Made by a program: the position numbers and the translations under genes
Assembly (NCBI RefSeq): GCF_000730625.1
Contig: NZ_BBIT01000009.1
Location: 124,001-188,000, forward strand
DNA: 64,000 bases
Source: Pseudomonas oryzihabitans NBRC 102199
GTDB taxonomy: Bacteria; Pseudomonadota; Gammaproteobacteria; Pseudomonadales; Pseudomonadaceae
Reading direction: 5' to 3'
Notes under the pieces: model-generated
What the model was told of the DNA's origin: nothing
Seen by the model: the letters and a program-made list of their open reading frames with translations, nothing else
The model's database searches: none
Shown here: piece after piece, positions 1-9,256 of the stretch
Layout: each line of letters opens with the position of its first letter
Numbering within the stretch: position 1 is the first letter of the stretch

Positions 1-1365
1 CGCGCCACGAATGCCTTCAAACATTCGGTCAAAGGTGGCCAGCTGCCCAACCGGCTCATTATCAATGGCGATGGCCACCTCGCGGAAGACACCGAGCATG
101 GAGCGCTCACCCACCGAGTTGGCCTTACCTTCAAAGCCGTTGTGCAAAGAAATGCCGCGGATGGCCGACTGGAACAGCGGGAACTGATACGGCACAAACG
201 GATAGCAGTACGTGAAATGCTCTAGATCTCGGAAGTTCTGGTAATGCTGGCCGCCATCGGCGAACTCGAACAGGGTCTTGAAGTTGTTGAACTGCTGGTC
301 GTAAACAGTTTTCAGCAGATCTGCACCGCTATCGTTCTTGGTCAGCAGACGCTTCTGGATCACCTCAGCCACGTCAGCGCTGGTGAGCTTGAGGCGGTTA
401 GCAAAGCGAGCCTGGATCTTGGTGAAGTCGTTACTCTGCTGCTTGCTCATGTCACCGAGCACGGAGTTCATATCCTCCTGGGCGGTGACGATGATCCAAG
501 CCCTCCCCTGGCACTTAGTCGCCAGACTTTCGGCGACAGTCTGCAGATTGGTCATCAGCTTGGTGTTTTCGGCGATGTATTGGCCTACCTCATCGACGAA
601 GAAATTCAAGCGAAAATTGGCCGGCTGCTTGTCTAGCCAGGCTTTGACCTGATTACCGAAGTCCTCGATGGAGACGCTGTACTGGGTGCGGTACTTGTCG
701 AGGATTCCCTTGGCCAGAGTCGGATCTTCACCGGTGATCTGCGCATAGGCCTTGGCAATGTTGCCGGACTCCAGCAGGGCCTGCTCGCGACCACGCTCCC
801 AGGGCTTTTTGGCGATGATCTGATAGGCGTGTTTAAAGGCGTCGAACTGCTCACGACTGTCGAGATCACGTTCGAACTGGGCAATGTAGCCCTGCTTGCC
901 GAAGTAGCCGCACATCTCGTTGAAGACCTTGACGAAGACCGACAGCAAGGCATCGATCTGCGTCTTGCTGATGATGTCGGCCTTCTGGTCGATGTTGAAC
1001 AGGATGCTCTTCGAGGGGATGGCGACAGCCTGCTTGAGCTTGCTGCGCAGCAGTGCATCGTCCTTGTGGATCTTGGGCAGGAAGATATCCAGAGCAGAGG
1101 AGCCATCGACGCGGCGGTTTTCCAACAGAAGCGCTAGCATCTTCAGCAAGTGGGATTTACCCGACCCGAAGAAGCCAGACACCCACACTCCATTGGCGCC
1201 GTGATAGTTGGTGTAAGCATCAAGGAAGTGCTCCAGGCGCTTGGCGACCTCGTCAGTCAGCACATATTCGCTCAGCTCGTTGTACAGGCTGGCTTCATCA
1301 TCAGCCTTGATCACCCCTTCGATAGGACGGCTGACAGGGTTCAGGAAAATGCCGTTGAGTTCCAT
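1..1365 (-). CDS. brxC: BrxC, BREX system P-loop ATPase (5' part, runs off left edge)
   Basis: The frame is open from an ATG at 1365 to the window edge, giving the first 455 residues of a protein that is normally well over 1000. A GAGGAAG ribosome-binding site lies a few bases upstream. A Walker A motif GFFGSGKS is at about residues 64-71 and a Walker B-like hydrophobic stretch ending FFVDE near residue 257. The sequence and its place directly behind DUF1788 and DUF1819 genes match BrxC (formerly PglY), the large ATPase of BREX phage-exclusion systems, which acts with the PglX methylase. brxB ends 11 bp upstream, so the genes form one operon. The 3' part and the expected pglX, pglZ and brxL genes are not visible. 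Confidence 0.92.
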   Translation of the reverse strand, partial: MELNGIFLNPVSRPIEGVIKADDEASLYNELSEYVLTDEVAKRLEHFLDAYTNYHGANGVWVSGFFGSGKSHLLKMLALLLENRRVDGSSALDIFLPKIHKDDALLRSKLKQAVAIPSKSILFNIDQKADIISKTQIDALLSVFVKVFNEMCGYFGKQGYIAQFERDLDSREQFDAFKHAYQIIAKKPWERGREQALLESGNIAKAYAQITGEDPTLAKGILDKYRTQYSVSIEDFGNQVKAWLDKQPANFRLNFFVDEVGQYIAENTKLMTNLQTVAESLATKCQGRAWIIVTAQEDMNSVLGDMSKQQSNDFTKIQARFANRLKLTSADVAEVIQKRLLTKNDSGADLLKTVYDQQFNNFKTLFEFADGGQHYQNFRDLEHFTYCYPFVPYQFPLFQSAIRGISLHNGFEGKANSVGERSMLGVFREVAIAIDNEPVGQLATFDRMFEGIRGA

Positions 1366-1376
1366 CTACTGCTTCC

Positions 1377-2033
1377 TCAGGCCTGAGTCTCAAAAATGTT
1401 GAATGCACGGTAGTACTTGTCGTCATGCAGCAAGCCAAACAGCTCCAGAGAAGCCCCCTGCTCCAGCGAGTACCGGTACTCGCCAGGGAAGAACATAACC
1501 GTAGGCTTGAACTTGGAAGTGCTTTGCAGGTTGTTCAGCACATTGTGTGAACGGATGTAGGGAAACACCTCACCGATGCCGGAGAGGAATAAAACGTCGT
1601 ACTCAGCAGCCGCTAGTCGCTCACCGATAGCGGGGATGAGATACTCCTCGATGCCCAAGACGTTCTGCAGAGTCTCCAACAGCTGCTCTTTCTCTACCTC
1701 AGGCTCAATGGCGAGTAGGTCATCCCAGAGGCAGCCCTGCTCACTACTGCCCTCTCGGGCCTTGAGCAGCTCAATGGACAAGTCATACAGGTTAATTTCC
1801 AGAACCTGGATGCCTGTTCCCTGAAGACAGGGAATGCTCATGTTCGCCAGCCGCGTTACCAGCTGCCGGCGTACACGCTCCATCTCCACCGCTTCAGCAG
1901 CCTTGAACTCGCAGATGTAAAAGGGCAGATCGTTGTTCAATCCCCTCATTTGAAGGAAACGCTGACCACTGATTACGCCTAGCAAATGATCGAAGCGAAC
2001 GGCCATTGGCTGCTCGCTGGTTCTCCGGTTCAT
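1377..2033 (-). CDS. brxB: BrxB, DUF1788 BREX protein
   Basis: A 218-residue protein of the DUF1788 family, recognised from its overall sequence (FDHLL near the start, then a conserved RGLNNDLPFYICEF-type segment) and its position between brxA and brxC. BrxB is a core BREX component of unclear biochemical role, possibly a partner of BrxC and PglZ. I chose the ATG at 2033 because it overlaps the brxA stop in a classic ATGA junction; an in-frame ATG three codons earlier (2042) is possible. No signal peptide or membrane segment is visible, so the protein is cytoplasmic. The frame is intact. Confidence 0.9.
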   Translation of the reverse strand: MNRRTSEQPMAVRFDHLLGVISGQRFLQMRGLNNDLPFYICEFKAAEAVEMERVRRQLVTRLANMSIPCLQGTGIQVLEINLYDLSIELLKAREGSSEQGCLWDDLLAIEPEVEKEQLLETLQNVLGIEEYLIPAIGERLAAAEYDVLFLSGIGEVFPYIRSHNVLNNLQSTSKFKPTVMFFPGEYRYSLEQGASLELFGLLHDDKYYRAFNIFETQA

Positions 2034-2665
2034 TGAAGCCAACGCGTAATCTCCTGATAAGTTACGGGGTAGATAAGCAACTCTTCCTTACCCCTTTTGG
2101 CCAACAGCTGGGCCAACGCCGGCGACAATAGGGTCGGCTGAATTTGTAGCGAATCACCAATCAGATCCGCCTCTCGCATCATTCGAAATAGATTTTGTTT
2201 GAGCTTTTTTTGCGTCGACTCAGCGATCTGATCTAGCTCAACGTGCCACAGAGCTTTCCTGCTCCAGAATGCGTCGAAGTCGATCGGGGATAGGACGCGC
2301 CGCCTCATCAGTAGATGCTCACGAAGCACCTCCATCGCGAACTCGCGGATAAAGGTGTAGCGCCGGGAACAGGCAGCCCAGAGAAGGTATCCCTGATCTT
2401 TCCTGCCCCCCTCAACCAGAGCCTCAAGCTCACCTACATCCAGGTGCTCCAATCGGGCGACAATCTCTTTACTAATACGCGTGGCAGCTGCTGCAGTGCG
2501 TACCTGCAGCAGGTTCATCTCACGAACCTGATCACGAGCCTCTTGCCAGTCACGCTTCATGAGGAAAAGCTCAGCCACAGGCGGTGACTCCTGAATGAAG
2601 AGCCCACCTGTGGTGAATGACAAGCGGTAGGGATCAGCCACGCGCCGACTCCGAGGCGACATCAT
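2030..2665 (-). CDS. brxA: BrxA, DUF1819 BREX protein
   Basis: A 211-residue protein of the DUF1819 family, the usual first structural gene of type I BREX operons; the family is a small helical, possibly DNA-binding, protein. The body begins RVADPYRLSFTTGGLF and is rich in charged helices, with no membrane segment. The frame stays open upstream to 2770, but that extension is the shadow of the overlapping helix-turn-helix gene, so I placed the start at tandem ATGs (2665 or 2662), preceded by only a weak GGTG-type ribosome site. This gives an overlap of about 32 bp with the upstream regulator gene and implies translational coupling. It overlaps brxB by 4 bp. Confidence 0.88.
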   Translation of the reverse strand: MMSPRSRRVADPYRLSFTTGGLFIQESPPVAELFLMKRDWQEARDQVREMNLLQVRTAAAATRISKEIVARLEHLDVGELEALVEGGRKDQGYLLWAACSRRYTFIREFAMEVLREHLLMRRRVLSPIDFDAFWSRKALWHVELDQIAESTQKKLKQNLFRMMREADLIGDSLQIQPTLLSPALAQLLAKRGKEELLIYPVTYQEITRWLQ

Positions 2666-2849
2666 CACTGGCACCGCCAGCTTTAACCCACGCGTCGACC
2701 TCAGCCTTCTGGAACTTCCAGAGCCGTCCCACCTTGTGCGCGGGCATGTGCCGCTTTGCGATCCATGCATAGACAGTGTCCTTACTCACGCCCAAGTGCT
2801 CGCCGATTTCTTCTACGCTCAACCACCGATCGGTCATTTCCAGATCCAT
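2634..2849 (-). CDS. Excisionase-type helix-turn-helix protein leading the BREX operon
   Basis: A 71-residue protein consisting of a single MerR/excisionase-like winged helix: LSVEEIGEHLGVSKDTVYAW forms the HTH at about residues 10-29 and GRLWKFQKAEVDAW the wing and last helix. It is the first gene of the BREX operon and overlaps brxA by about 32 bp, so it is probably a transcription factor for the operon (inference). The ATG at 2849 has no Shine-Dalgarno sequence; the in-frame ATG at 2837 has a GGA seven bases upstream and may be the true start (67 residues). With that start the palindrome at 2841-2864 falls in the leader and could be its own operator. BREX operons are more often led by the WYL protein BrxR, so this regulator type is a variation. 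Confidence 0.8.
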   Translation of the reverse strand: MDLEMTDRWLSVEEIGEHLGVSKDTVYAWIAKRHMPAHKVGRLWKFQKAEVDAWVKAGGASDDVASESARG

Positions 2850-2901
2850 TTCGAATTGGATCTGCAGATATTAGCCGATTGAGTGGGATTAAGACGGATC
2901 T
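2841..2901 (-). promoter_or_regulatory. BREX operon promoter region with 24-bp palindromic operator
   Basis: Positions 2841-2864 are a near-perfect 24-bp palindrome: outer half-site CAGATCCA, centre TTCGAA, only one mismatched pair. It lies across the first codons of the HTH gene. Immediately upstream on the minus strand is a TAATAT hexamer (2868-2873), a good -10 candidate; no good -35 is present at 17 bp. A third half-site copy, GGATCT, is at 2896-2901, 38 bp from the equivalent hexamer of the palindrome. The layout suits a repressor that blocks promoter escape. Which protein binds is inference; the HTH protein is the obvious candidate. Confidence 0.6.
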
Positions 2902-2990
2902 ACCTGGCAGTGAAAGCCAAAATTGATTGGGTTGCTTAGTGTTAGCTGCACGCATCCCGGGCAGCGCCGCCAGACAGAACCTGGTATTGA

Positions 2991-3938
2991 CTAGCTGTGT
3001 AAACCCAGTACGTTGTTCAGTGGCAATGGAGCTGGACGGATGGGCGGTTTGTAGTTGAGGCTGGAATGCGGTCTGTGCCAATTGTAGTGATGCAGCCACG
3101 CGGGTAAGTGCCGGGCTCGCTGCTCGGAGCTGTCGTAGCTGCGAGCATTGGCCCACTCACGCAGGCTCGTCTGGATGAAGCGCTCGGCCTTGCCGTTTGT
3201 ACGCGGCGTATAGGGTTTGGTACGGATGTGCTCCAGCCCGAGCCGAGCACACCAGCGCCGAAACGAATGAGAGCGGTAGCAGGCACCCTTGTCTGCCATG
3301 ACTCGCTCAAAGCGGATACCCAGGCCGCGATAGTAACGCACCGTCTGCAACAAGGCTCGACAGGCGCTACTGCCGCGCTCGTCCGGGTGCAGGCTGGTGA
3401 AGGCCAGCCGGGACACATCATCAATGGCCACAAGTATGAACTCCCAGCCGGCGCCATCGCAGCCCTGCTAACGATGCCCCGTCACGCGGGGGCCTGGCCT
3501 CCAGAATCGGCCAAGCTTTTTGATATCCAGGTGTAGCAGGTCGCCGGCCTTGGGATATTCGTAGCGCACCACCACCGGGGCTGGCTCCAGCTCGGCCAAA
3601 CGATGAAAGCCTGCCTGTTTGAGACGACGCGCAACGGTACTAACGGCCACACCGAGTACTTGGGCGATCTGTCGATAGGTATGTCGAGATCGGCGTAGCT
3701 GGATCAAGTGTGCGATCAGGTCGCTCGAGGTCTCATGCGGGCAGGAATGTGGACGTGATGAACGATCCATCAAACCGGACTCGCCTTCCTCACGAAAGCG
3801 CTTGAGCCACTTGTAGGCCGTACGGACACTGACTCCCGCCGTTTGTGCTGCATCTTCAGTGCGTAGCCCAGTGAGCATGCGTTATACAAGAAGGGCTCGA
3901 CCTCGAGGGGTAAGACGGGCATGTTTATGCAGGTTCAT
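2991..3938 (-). pseudogene. IS481-family transposase, inactivated by two in-frame stop codons
   Basis: One continuous frame from an ATG at 3938 to a stop at 2991 encodes an IS481-type transposase of about 315 residues: an N-terminal HTH (TAGVSVRTAYKWLKRF), a second HTH (YRQIAQVLGVAVSTVARRL) and an rve-type DDE integrase core (LHLDIKKLGRF, then MADKGACYRS, then PRTNGKAERFIQT). The frame is broken by TAA at 3882-3884, after 18 codons, and TAG at 3468-3470, just before the second part of the catalytic core. Reading through either stop keeps the family sequence, so these are nonsense changes, not frameshifts. The element sits between the BREX operon and tRNA-Pro. I could not define its terminal inverted repeats with confidence. 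Confidence 0.85.
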
Positions 3939-4287
3939 CCGGGGCTCCTGGAAGGCTGTGTTGGTCGCGCTTCCAGAATTCCGGGAACGCCCCCGGATGA
4001 ACAACCTACTGAGAGATCACAACTAGCGGTCTGCACTCCTGCCGCAGCGGGAGACAGGCGAAGATAATAAAAATGAGGAATATCTGTACCGAGCCAAAAC
4101 CGGCACATCGGTTAACCCAGGCTTCGGATTGGGCTTGCGCCGCCTAGTGATGATCAGCAATACAACTCGCTACCGACTTGAGACCAATTATCAAGCTGAA
4201 GAGCGAAATTAGGCACCCAGCTTAAGCTGATCTCAATTGGCAACCAGAACCGCCACTTTCGAATTAGCAACTAAAAACGGCAGGCAT
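3939..4287. other. Gene-free stretch between the IS remnant and tRNA-Pro
   Basis: No convincing coding frame on either strand. The first 65 bp probably contain the end of the IS481 element. The rest is visibly richer in A and T than the core genes to the right and looks like island or integration debris. No integrase gene and no second copy of the tRNA 3' end was seen here. Confidence 0.5.
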
Positions 4288-4326
4288 AAAAAAATCCAAA
4301 CACCCGGAAGTGTTTGGATTTTTTTG
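4288..4326 (-). terminator. Rho-independent terminator after tRNA-Pro
   Basis: A hairpin with stem AATCCAAACAC/GTGTTTGGATT and a six-base loop is flanked by A-runs on the left and T-runs on the right, so it works in both directions. On the minus strand it lies a few bases after the tRNA-Pro CCA end and should terminate the tRNA transcript; it also insulates the island from the core genes. Confidence 0.85.
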
Positions 4327-4331
4327 GTTTT

Positions 4332-4409
<78 letters not shown>

Positions 4410-4472
4410 CTGTGTTCCTCTAGGGAACGGCGTGCATCTTACTGCAACGCTTTGATTAGTGGAAGCTTTTTT

Positions 4473-4832
4473 TCACTTCTTCAGTACGACGAGGACTTCT
4501 TCGAGTTCGCTGATCATCTGGCGGATGAGCTGGTGGTACTGCGAACCCTCATCGCGGGTCTCGTCGCCCTGGGTGAGGCGCTGGCGTGCCCCGCCGATGG
4601 TGAAGCCTTCGTTGTACAGCAGCGAGCGGATCTGGCGGATCATCAGCACGTCGTGGCGCTGGTAGTAGCGCCGGTTACCGCGGCGCTTCACCGGGTTCAG
4701 CTGGGGAAATTCCTGCTCCCAGTAGCGCAGCACGTGCGGTTTGACCAGGCAAAGGTCGCTCACCTCACCGATGGTGAAGTAGCGTTTGCCCGGTATGACC
4801 GGCAGCTCGTCGTTATGACTTGGTTCCAGCAT
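4473..4832 (-). CDS. MerR-family transcriptional regulator
   Basis: A 119-residue protein with an N-terminal MerR winged helix ([25 protein letters not shown], about residues 18-42, then a RRYY wing) and a short C-terminal coiled helix rich in E, L and V that should dimerise. There is no cysteine-rich metal-binding tail, so a metal sensor role is unlikely. Pseudomonads carry this conserved gene directly after ihfA; its target is unknown to me. It overlaps the 3' end of ihfA by 20 bp and is co-transcribed with pheST-ihfA. Confidence 0.85.
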   Translation of the reverse strand: MLEPSHNDELPVIPGKRYFTIGEVSDLCLVKPHVLRYWEQEFPQLNPVKRRGNRRYYQRHDVLMIRQIRSLLYNEGFTIGGARQRLTQGDETRDEGSQYHQLIRQMISELEEVLVVLKK

Positions 4833-5115
4833 AGGCCTCGACCCTGGCTTTCAGTTTCTGCCCGGGGCGGAAGGTCACCACACGGCGCGCCGTGATGGGT
4901 ATCTCCTCCCCTGTCTTGGGATTGCGTCCGGGGCGCTGGCGCTTGTCGCGCAGGTCGAAGTTGCCGAAACCGGACAACTTGACCTGCTCGTTGCTTTCGA
5001 GCGCATGACGAATTTCTTCGAAGAACAGTTCGACCAATTCCTTGGCTTCACGTTTGTTCAGACCGAGCTCTTCAAACAGACGTTCGGCCATCTCAGCTTT
5101 CGTCAGGGCCCCCAT
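4813..5115 (-). CDS. ihfA: Integration host factor subunit alpha
   Basis: A 100-residue HU/IHF-family protein. It starts [19 protein letters not shown] and has the DNA-binding beta-arm segment with [12 protein letters not shown] near residues 63-74, whose proline intercalates between bases. IHF alpha pairs with IhfB to bend DNA in recombination, replication and sigma-54 promoters. The length equals the usual family length. It lies 3 bp after pheT and is translated from the same transcript, the classical pheST-ihfA arrangement. Confidence 0.97.
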   Translation of the reverse strand: MGALTKAEMAERLFEELGLNKREAKELVELFFEEIRHALESNEQVKLSGFGNFDLRDKRQRPGRNPKTGEEIPITARRVVTFRPGQKLKARVEAYAGTKS

Positions 5116-5118
5116 GCG

Positions 5119-7497
5119 CTATTTCCTTAAGGTGGCGTTGAACCTTCTTTCCAGAGAAACGAGGATTTTCTGCGTCGTTTCGTTGACTTCTTCATCGGTT
5201 AATGTGCGCGATGGATGTTGCAAGGTCAAGCCGATGGCGACGCTTTTTCTATGTGGATCAATGCCTTTGCCTTGGTAGACGTCGAACAGACGCAGCTCCT
5301 TGAGGCCTTCTCCGGCGTTTTCGCGGATGTCGGCCAGGAGGTCGCCTGCGGCTACGGTTTCGTCCACCACCAGCGCCAGGTCACGCCGCACTTCCGGGAA
5401 GCGCGACAGCTCGCCAAAGCGCGGCAGACTGCCGGTGGTCAGGGCATCGAGCGCCAACTCGAAGAGGAACACCGGACGATCCACGTCCAGTTCGCGCGCC
5501 ACTTCCGGATGCAGGGCGCCCAGGTAGCCGACTGGCTGCCCTGCCCTTTCGATCAGCGCGGTCTGCCCCGGGTGCAAGGCCGGATGCTCGCCTGCGACGA
5601 AGCGGAAGTCAGAACCCGCACCCGACTGGGCCAGCAGCGCCTCGACATCGGCCTTGACGTCGAAGAAGTCCACCGCCTCACGACCGGACGACCAGCTCTC
5701 CGGCAGACGCGAACCGCACACAGCACCAGCCAGTACGTTTTCCTGTACCAGGCCTTCCAGCTGACCGACGAATCTCAGCCCCGACTCGAACAGCCGGACG
5801 CGGTCCTGCTGACGGTTGAGGTTGTATTGCACGGCCTTGACCAGACCGGGCCACAGCGACGAGCGCATGGCGGCCATGTCGGTGGAGATGGGATTGGCCA
5901 GCATCACCGGCTGCGCCTCAGGGGCGAACAGACGGAAGGTCTTTTCGTCGATGAAGCTGTAGGTGATGGCTTCCTGGTAACCACGGGCCACCAGCAGGCG
6001 ACGCAGCTGGCTCAGCTCGCCCTTGCTCTCGGGTAGGGGCTGCGGGGCCAGGCGCGCCTGGGGGAAGCGGATCGGCAGCTGGTTGTAGCCATAGAGGCGC
6101 GCCAGCTCTTCGATCAGATCCACTTCGATGCTGATGTCGAAACGGTGGCTGGGCACGCCCACCTGCCAGCGACCGGCTTCCAGGCGCGCCACGGCCAGAC
6201 CCAGGCCGCTGAGCAGCCGCTCGACCTGGGCATCGTCCAGGGTCAGACCCAGGACGCGCTCGATGCGCTCCGCGCGCAGCAGAATCGGCTCGACCTGCGG
6301 CAGGTGCTCGGCACTCACCGCCTCGATCACCGGACCCGGCTCACCGCCGACGATGTCCAGCAGCAGGCGGGTCGCGCGCTCCATGGCCTTGCGCGCCAGC
6401 TCGAAGTCCACGCCCCGCTCGAAGCGGTGGGATGAATCGGTGTGCAGGCCGTAGGAACGGGCCTTGCCGGCCACGGCGATGGTGTCGAAGAAGGCGCTTT
6501 CCAGGAACAGGTCACGGGTACCGGCAGCAACGCCGCTGTGCTCGCCACCCATGACGCCGGCGATGGCCAGGGCACGTTCGTGGTCGGCGATCACCAGGGT
6601 GTCGTTGCGCAGTTCGATGTCCTGGCCATCCAGCAGCACCAGGCGTTCGCCGGCATCGGCCAGGCGCACGCGGATGCCGCCCTTGATCTGGTCCAGATCG
6701 AAGGCATGCATGGGCTGACCCAGTTCGAGCATCACGTAGTTGGTGACGTCGACGGCGGCGTCGATGCTGCGCACGCCACTGCGGCGCAGACGCTCGACCA
6801 TCCAGTCCGGGGTCGGGCGGGACAGGTCGACGTTCTTCACTACGCGACCCAGGTAGCGCGGGCAGGCCTGGGGAGCCAGCACCTCGACCGGACGGGTTTC
6901 CTGGTGCGTAGCCGCTACGGCCTCGACCTGCAGCGGCTCGACCGCGGCGTTGTACAGGGCACCCACTTCCCGCGCCAGACCGGCGATGGATAGACAGTCG
7001 CCGCGGTTCGGGGTCAGGTCGACGTCGATGATGGCGTCGTCCAGCTGCAGGTAGCTGCGGATGCTCTCGCCCACCGGCGCGCCGGCCGGCAGCTCCAGCA
7101 GGCCGCTGTTGTCGTCGCTGATCTGCAGTTCGCTGGCCGAGCAGAGCATGCCGTGGGATTCCACGCCGCGCAGCTTGGCCTTCTTGATGGTGAAGTCGCC
7201 GGGCAGCGTGGCGCCGACGGTGGCGAAAGGCACCTTAAGGCCCGCGCGCACATTGGGCGCGCCGCAGACCACCTGGAAGGATTCCTGGCCGTTGCTGACC
7301 TGGCAGACATTGAGCTTGTCGGCATCGGGATGACGCTCGACGGAAACCACTTCGCCGACGATGACGCCCTGGAAGCTACCGGCCGCCGCTTCGACGCCGT
7401 CCACTTCCAGGCCGGCCATGGACAGCCGGGCAACCAGATCCTCGTGCGTAGCCGCAGGGTTCACCCAGCTACGCAGCCATTGTTCACTGAATTTCAT
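5119..7497 (-). CDS. pheT: Phenylalanyl-tRNA synthetase beta subunit
   Basis: A 792-residue protein, the family's usual length. Domains in order: N-terminal tRNA-binding OB fold (GEVVSVERHPDADKLNVC, about residues 47-64), the B3/B4 editing domain, B5, the catalytically inactive class II core-like domain, and a C-terminal ferredoxin-fold anticodon-binding domain (from about residue 698, beginning LSRFPEVRRDLALV). With PheS it forms the alpha2-beta2 enzyme that charges tRNA-Phe, and this subunit edits Tyr-tRNA-Phe. It starts 18 bp after pheS ends. Confidence 0.98.
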   Translation of the reverse strand: MKFSEQWLRSWVNPAATHEDLVARLSMAGLEVDGVEAAAGSFQGVIVGEVVSVERHPDADKLNVCQVSNGQESFQVVCGAPNVRAGLKVPFATVGATLPGDFTIKKAKLRGVESHGMLCSASELQISDDNSGLLELPAGAPVGESIRSYLQLDDAIIDVDLTPNRGDCLSIAGLAREVGALYNAAVEPLQVEAVAATHQETRPVEVLAPQACPRYLGRVVKNVDLSRPTPDWMVERLRRSGVRSIDAAVDVTNYVMLELGQPMHAFDLDQIKGGIRVRLADAGERLVLLDGQDIELRNDTLVIADHERALAIAGVMGGEHSGVAAGTRDLFLESAFFDTIAVAGKARSYGLHTDSSHRFERGVDFELARKAMERATRLLLDIVGGEPGPVIEAVSAEHLPQVEPILLRAERIERVLGLTLDDAQVERLLSGLGLAVARLEAGRWQVGVPSHRFDISIEVDLIEELARLYGYNQLPIRFPQARLAPQPLPESKGELSQLRRLLVARGYQEAITYSFIDEKTFRLFAPEAQPVMLANPISTDMAAMRSSLWPGLVKAVQYNLNRQQDRVRLFESGLRFVGQLEGLVQENVLAGAVCGSRLPESWSSGREAVDFFDVKADVEALLAQSGAGSDFRFVAGEHPALHPGQTALIERAGQPVGYLGALHPEVARELDVDRPVFLFELALDALTTGSLPRFGELSRFPEVRRDLALVVDETVAAGDLLADIRENAGEGLKELRLFDVYQGKGIDPHRKSVAIGLTLQHPSRTLTDEEVNETTQKILVSLERRFNATLRK

Positions 7498-7515
7498 AGG
7501 ACTCCCGTCTGGCAG

Positions 7516-8517
<1,002 letters not shown>

Positions 8518-8531
8518 CTAGGGACTCCAGA

Positions 8532-8572
8532 TACAAAATAGGGGAAGAGCTATGAGGCTCTTCCCCTATTGA
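8532..8572 (-). terminator. Hairpin terminator/attenuator between rplT and pheS
   Basis: A perfect 14-bp stem (8537-8550 with 8557-8570, arms AATAGGGGAAGAGC and GCTCTTCCCCTATT) with a six-base loop is followed on the minus strand by TTTTGTAT. It sits between rplT and the pheS ribosome-binding site, where enteric bacteria carry the pheST attenuator. I see no ATG-initiated leader peptide and no run of Phe codons between rplT and the hairpin. A smaller GC hairpin (8583-8599) precedes it and might act as a pause or alternative structure. Confidence 0.82.
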
Positions 8573-8613
8573 TAACGTTGCTTCGCGCCAGAGGCGCGAG
8601 ATTGCCGGGGGGC

Positions 8614-8970
8614 TTAAGCCAGCGAAGCTTTAGCTTTCTCGACAATCGCAGCAAACGCCGCTTTTTCGTTCACGGCCAGATCGGCCAGTACCTTGCGGTC
8701 GATCTCGATGGCCGCTTTCTTCAAGCCGGCGATCAGACGGCTGTAGGACAGACCGTTGATACGAGCACCAGCGTTGATACGAGCGATCCACAGAGCGCGG
8801 AACTGACGCTTCTTCTGACGGCGGTCACGGTAGGCGTATTGGCCTGCCTTGATTACCGCTTGCTTAGCGACGCGGAAGACGCGCGAACGGGCACCGTAGT
8901 AGCCTTTGGCGAGCTTCAGGATTTTCTTGTGACGGCGACGAGCGATGACGCCACGCTTAACACGAGCCAT
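8614..8970 (-). CDS. rplT: 50S ribosomal protein L20
   Basis: A 118-residue, highly basic protein starting [20 protein letters not shown], the standard L20 sequence and length. L20 binds 23S rRNA early in large-subunit assembly and in enterobacteria also represses its own operon by binding the rpmI leader. It follows rpmI by 30 bp and is the last ribosomal gene before the pheS hairpin. Confidence 0.98.
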   Translation of the reverse strand: MARVKRGVIARRRHKKILKLAKGYYGARSRVFRVAKQAVIKAGQYAYRDRRQKKRQFRALWIARINAGARINGLSYSRLIAGLKKAAIEIDRKVLADLAVNEKAAFAAIVEKAKASLA

Positions 8971-9000
8971 GAGTAACTTCCTCTAGATTCTTGACCAGGA

Positions 9001-9195
9001 TTAACGAAGGCGCAGCATGCGCTCGACCTTTTGGACGTCGGATGCATGCATCAGCGACGTACCGCGCAGCTGACGCTTACGCTTGGTGGTCATCTTGGTC
9101 AGAATGTGGCTCTTGAAAGCGTGCTTGTGCTTGATGCCACCAGCAGTTTTCACGAAGCGCTTTGCAGCGCCGCTTTTGGTTTTCATCTTTGGCAT
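9001..9195 (-). CDS. rpmI: 50S ribosomal protein L35
   Basis: A 64-residue basic protein starting [20 protein letters not shown], the usual L35 sequence and length. It is a structural component of the large ribosomal subunit. GGAG stands ten bases before the ATG. The 61-bp gap to infC may hold an L20-responsive translational operator as in E. coli, but I did not identify the structure. Confidence 0.98.
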   Translation of the reverse strand: MPKMKTKSGAAKRFVKTAGGIKHKHAFKSHILTKMTTKRKRQLRGTSLMHASDVQKVERMLRLR

Positions 9196-9256
9196 GTTCG
9201 GATACTCCGCATTGAGTGATTACGCATAACAGCAAGGCCTGCCAGTGCCCTGGTAG

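Noticed and set aside
2991-3938. A frameshift in the IS481 transposase.
   Set aside because: The two coding parts are in the same frame; only an in-frame TAG separates them, so it is a nonsense change.
3960-4005. Candidate terminal inverted repeat of the IS481 element.
   Set aside because: A GTTGTTCA octamer near 3998-4006 also occurs near 3012-3019 but inside the coding part and in an orientation that does not give a clean pair of ends.
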